A stretch of DNA of 64,000 bases from Austwickia sp. TVS 96-490-7B. GTDB lineage: Bacteria; Actinomycetota; Actinomycetes; Actinomycetales; Dermatophilaceae. Numbering within the stretch: the first letter of the stretch is position 1; each line of letters opens with the position of its first letter. Below are positions 63,942 to 64,000 of the stretch, in pieces. The DNA lies in NCBI RefSeq assembly GCF_019331795.1, contig NZ_JAHPZL010000003.1, positions 367,877 to 431,876 of the forward strand, in the 5' to 3' direction. The notes beneath the pieces are model-generated. The model was not told the origin of the DNA, did not search any database, and saw nothing but the letters and a program-made list of their open reading frames with translations. Both the position numbers and the translations under genes were made by a program.

Positions 63942-64000
63942 TCAGCGGGCGTTCCCGGCGTAGTTAGGAGCTTCGACAGTCATCTGGATGTCATGAGGGT
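63942..64000 (-). CDS. guaB: IMP dehydrogenase, C-terminal end (partial)
   Basis: Only the last 18 codons are in the window: PHDIQMTVEAPNYAGNAR and stop. This is the conserved IMPDH C-terminus. The gene continues beyond the right edge, and guaB3 follows it. Confidence 0.85.
   Translation of the reverse strand, partial: PHDIQMTVEAPNYAGNAR

Noticed and set aside
1-64000. tRNA and rRNA genes
   Set aside because: I looked for cloverleaf and rRNA landmarks and found none. The AAAGGAGGTGATCC at 29714 complements the 16S 3' end but is not part of an rRNA gene.

Overview
The window is high-GC bacterial DNA with dense, often overlapping genes. It looks like an actinobacterium, probably of the order Micrococcales. 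The clues are actinobacterial gene sets: MurT/GatD, a PspC-type sensor kinase with a NarL-type regulator, a GuaB3-type IMP-dehydrogenase-like protein beside guaB, a Zur-linked set of cysteine-poor ribosomal proteins, and GTG starts with AGGAGG ribosome binding sites. I cannot name the species from sequence alone.

Layout. 0-2.1 kb: sucC-sucD. 2.3-4.9 kb: a zinc-starvation block with a CobW-like protein and alternative L28, L32, L33, S14 and L31, arranged around two Zur-box-like palindromes. 5.2-8.5 kb: a proline-rich cell-wall surface protein, a small B12-binding protein and a secreted M23 peptidase. 8.6-11.2 kb: pcrA. 11.3-28.8 kb: an accessory island with visibly lower GC. It holds a frameshifted DUF3800-like gene, a complete type I-E CRISPR-Cas operon (cas3-cse1-cse2-cas7-cas5-cas6e-cas1-cas2), an array I counted by hand as 100 repeats and 99 spacers, and a decayed IS transposase. 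Similar repeat-like motifs lie near both ends of the island. 28.4-30.5 kb: a small membrane protein and two GNAT acetyltransferases; the second has a structured leader with a short upstream ORF. 30.6-37.9 kb: a sugar ABC importer and FGGY kinase operon, divergent from a DeoR regulator, with two matching operators between them. 38-41.8 kb: an envelope-stress-like two-component system (kinase frameshifted in this sequence) divergent from a PspC protein. 41.8-49.2 kb: a Nudix hydrolase and glycosyltransferase pair, a PIG-L deacetylase, a flippase-like membrane protein, GatD/MurT and a PAP2 phosphatase. 49.3-53.1 kb: a short ORF, the haem enzyme HemY/CgoX, a radical SAM/SPASM protein and superoxide dismutase. 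53.2-64 kb: a SnoaL-like membrane protein, guaA, DUF3817, SURF1, a heterodimeric ABC exporter, a NYN-domain protein, an aldehyde dehydrogenase, guaB3 and the 3' end of guaB.

How it works together. The core genes cover the TCA cycle, purine synthesis, haem, peptidoglycan amidation and DNA repair. The zinc block should replace zinc-binding ribosomal proteins when zinc is scarce. The CRISPR-Cas unit looks intact, and its array records a long acquisition history. Repeat variants fall in blocks, a spacer cluster near the old end has been rearranged and duplicated, and one spacer is a fused 64-nt unit.
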